Source of the DNA: Proteobacteria bacterium ST_bin14
GTDB lineage: Bacteria; Pseudomonadota; Alphaproteobacteria; Sphingomonadales; Sphingomonadaceae
Length of the DNA: 33,158 bases
Direction of reading: 5' to 3'
NCBI GenBank assembly: GCA_002083655.1
Contig: MSXR01000009.1
Span: 1-33,158 of the forward strand
This document shows, piece by piece, positions 33,125-33,158 of this stretch. The notes beneath the pieces are model-generated. The model saw only the letters and a list, made by a program, of their open reading frames with translations. It searched no databases and was not told where the DNA came from. Each line of letters begins with the position of its first letter. Position 1 is the first letter of the stretch. The position numbers and the translations under genes were made by a program.

Positions 33125-33158
33125 TTAGAACATCGTGCCGTAATTCAGGATCACCCGT
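33125..33158. repeat. Right copy of the 34-base inverted repeat
   Basis: This is the reverse complement of 8-41 with two mismatches. On the minus strand one frame reads RVILNYGTMF plus stop, which could be the last residues of a gene outside the window (the terminal Phe would suit an outer-membrane barrel). The left copy has an earlier stop in this frame. No other feature is visible between the hemerythrin-like start and this repeat. Confidence 0.6.

Noticed and set aside
1..33158. Circular element or plasmid closed by the terminal repeats
   Set aside because: The end repeats are inverted, not direct, and not identical; gene content is chromosomal housekeeping, with no replication or transfer genes.

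Overview
The window reads as chromosomal DNA of a sphingomonad-type alphaproteobacterium (Sphingomonas, Sphingopyxis or a relative). This rests on high GC with dense, short-gapped genes, the rnd-lptC-lptA-lptB-rpoN gene order, a double cold-shock-domain protein with a glycine-rich front end, the ligase-associated repair genes, and a palindromic element carrying a 'CCCCCGC-CTTC-GCGGGGG' hairpin. The genus is my inference. I see no rRNA, tRNA, CRISPR array, prophage or insertion sequence.

Layout. 1-5.5 kb: a glyoxalase II-like hydrolase diverges from a fused pabB-pabC gene for p-aminobenzoate. An aspartate aminotransferase follows, then a possible structured RNA, a 48-residue membrane peptide and an exported MsrA. 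4.9-8.4 kb: the PdeM phosphoesterase (minus strand), the Kup potassium transporter and a PepSY membrane protein. 8.4-14.3 kb: a minus-strand run of Lhr-type helicase, aspartic protease, M20 peptidase and glutathione transferase, ending in a decayed second copy of the M20 3' end. 14.3-16.5 kb: a small membrane protein, a HigBA-like toxin-antitoxin pair and the ligase-associated exonuclease. 16.5-21.7 kb: the minus-strand envelope/sigma-54 cluster rnd-lptC-lptA-lptB-rpoN-monooxygenase. 22-25 kb: cold-shock protein, acetyltransferase and, converging, the ATP-dependent DNA ligase preceded by two lipoprotein genes. 27-32.5 kb: a membrane protein, an SCP2-like thiolase coupled to a DUF1295 reductase-like protein, and an isoquinoline 1-oxidoreductase-like molybdenum enzyme pair. 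The window ends with a hemerythrin-like gene.

How genes work together. Four proteins normally encoded side by side as one DNA repair cassette (phosphoesterase PdeM, Lhr-core helicase, MBL exonuclease, ATP-dependent ligase) are all present but spread over about 20 kb among unrelated genes. LptC, LptA and LptB belong to one lipopolysaccharide export machine. The molybdenum enzyme needs both its iron-sulfur and its Mo-binding subunit, which are adjacent. The toxin and antitoxin share a promoter overlapped by an inverted repeat.

The less ordinary signals are these: a palindromic element inserted in frame in the helicase gene; the peptidase remnant that supplies the stop codon of the glutathione transferase; mutually exclusive hairpins after the aminotransferase gene; a tandem GTTGCAAC operator-like repeat before the thiolase; 15-bp tandem repeats across the rnd/lptC junction; and a 34-base inverted repeat (32 identical) at the two ends of the window.
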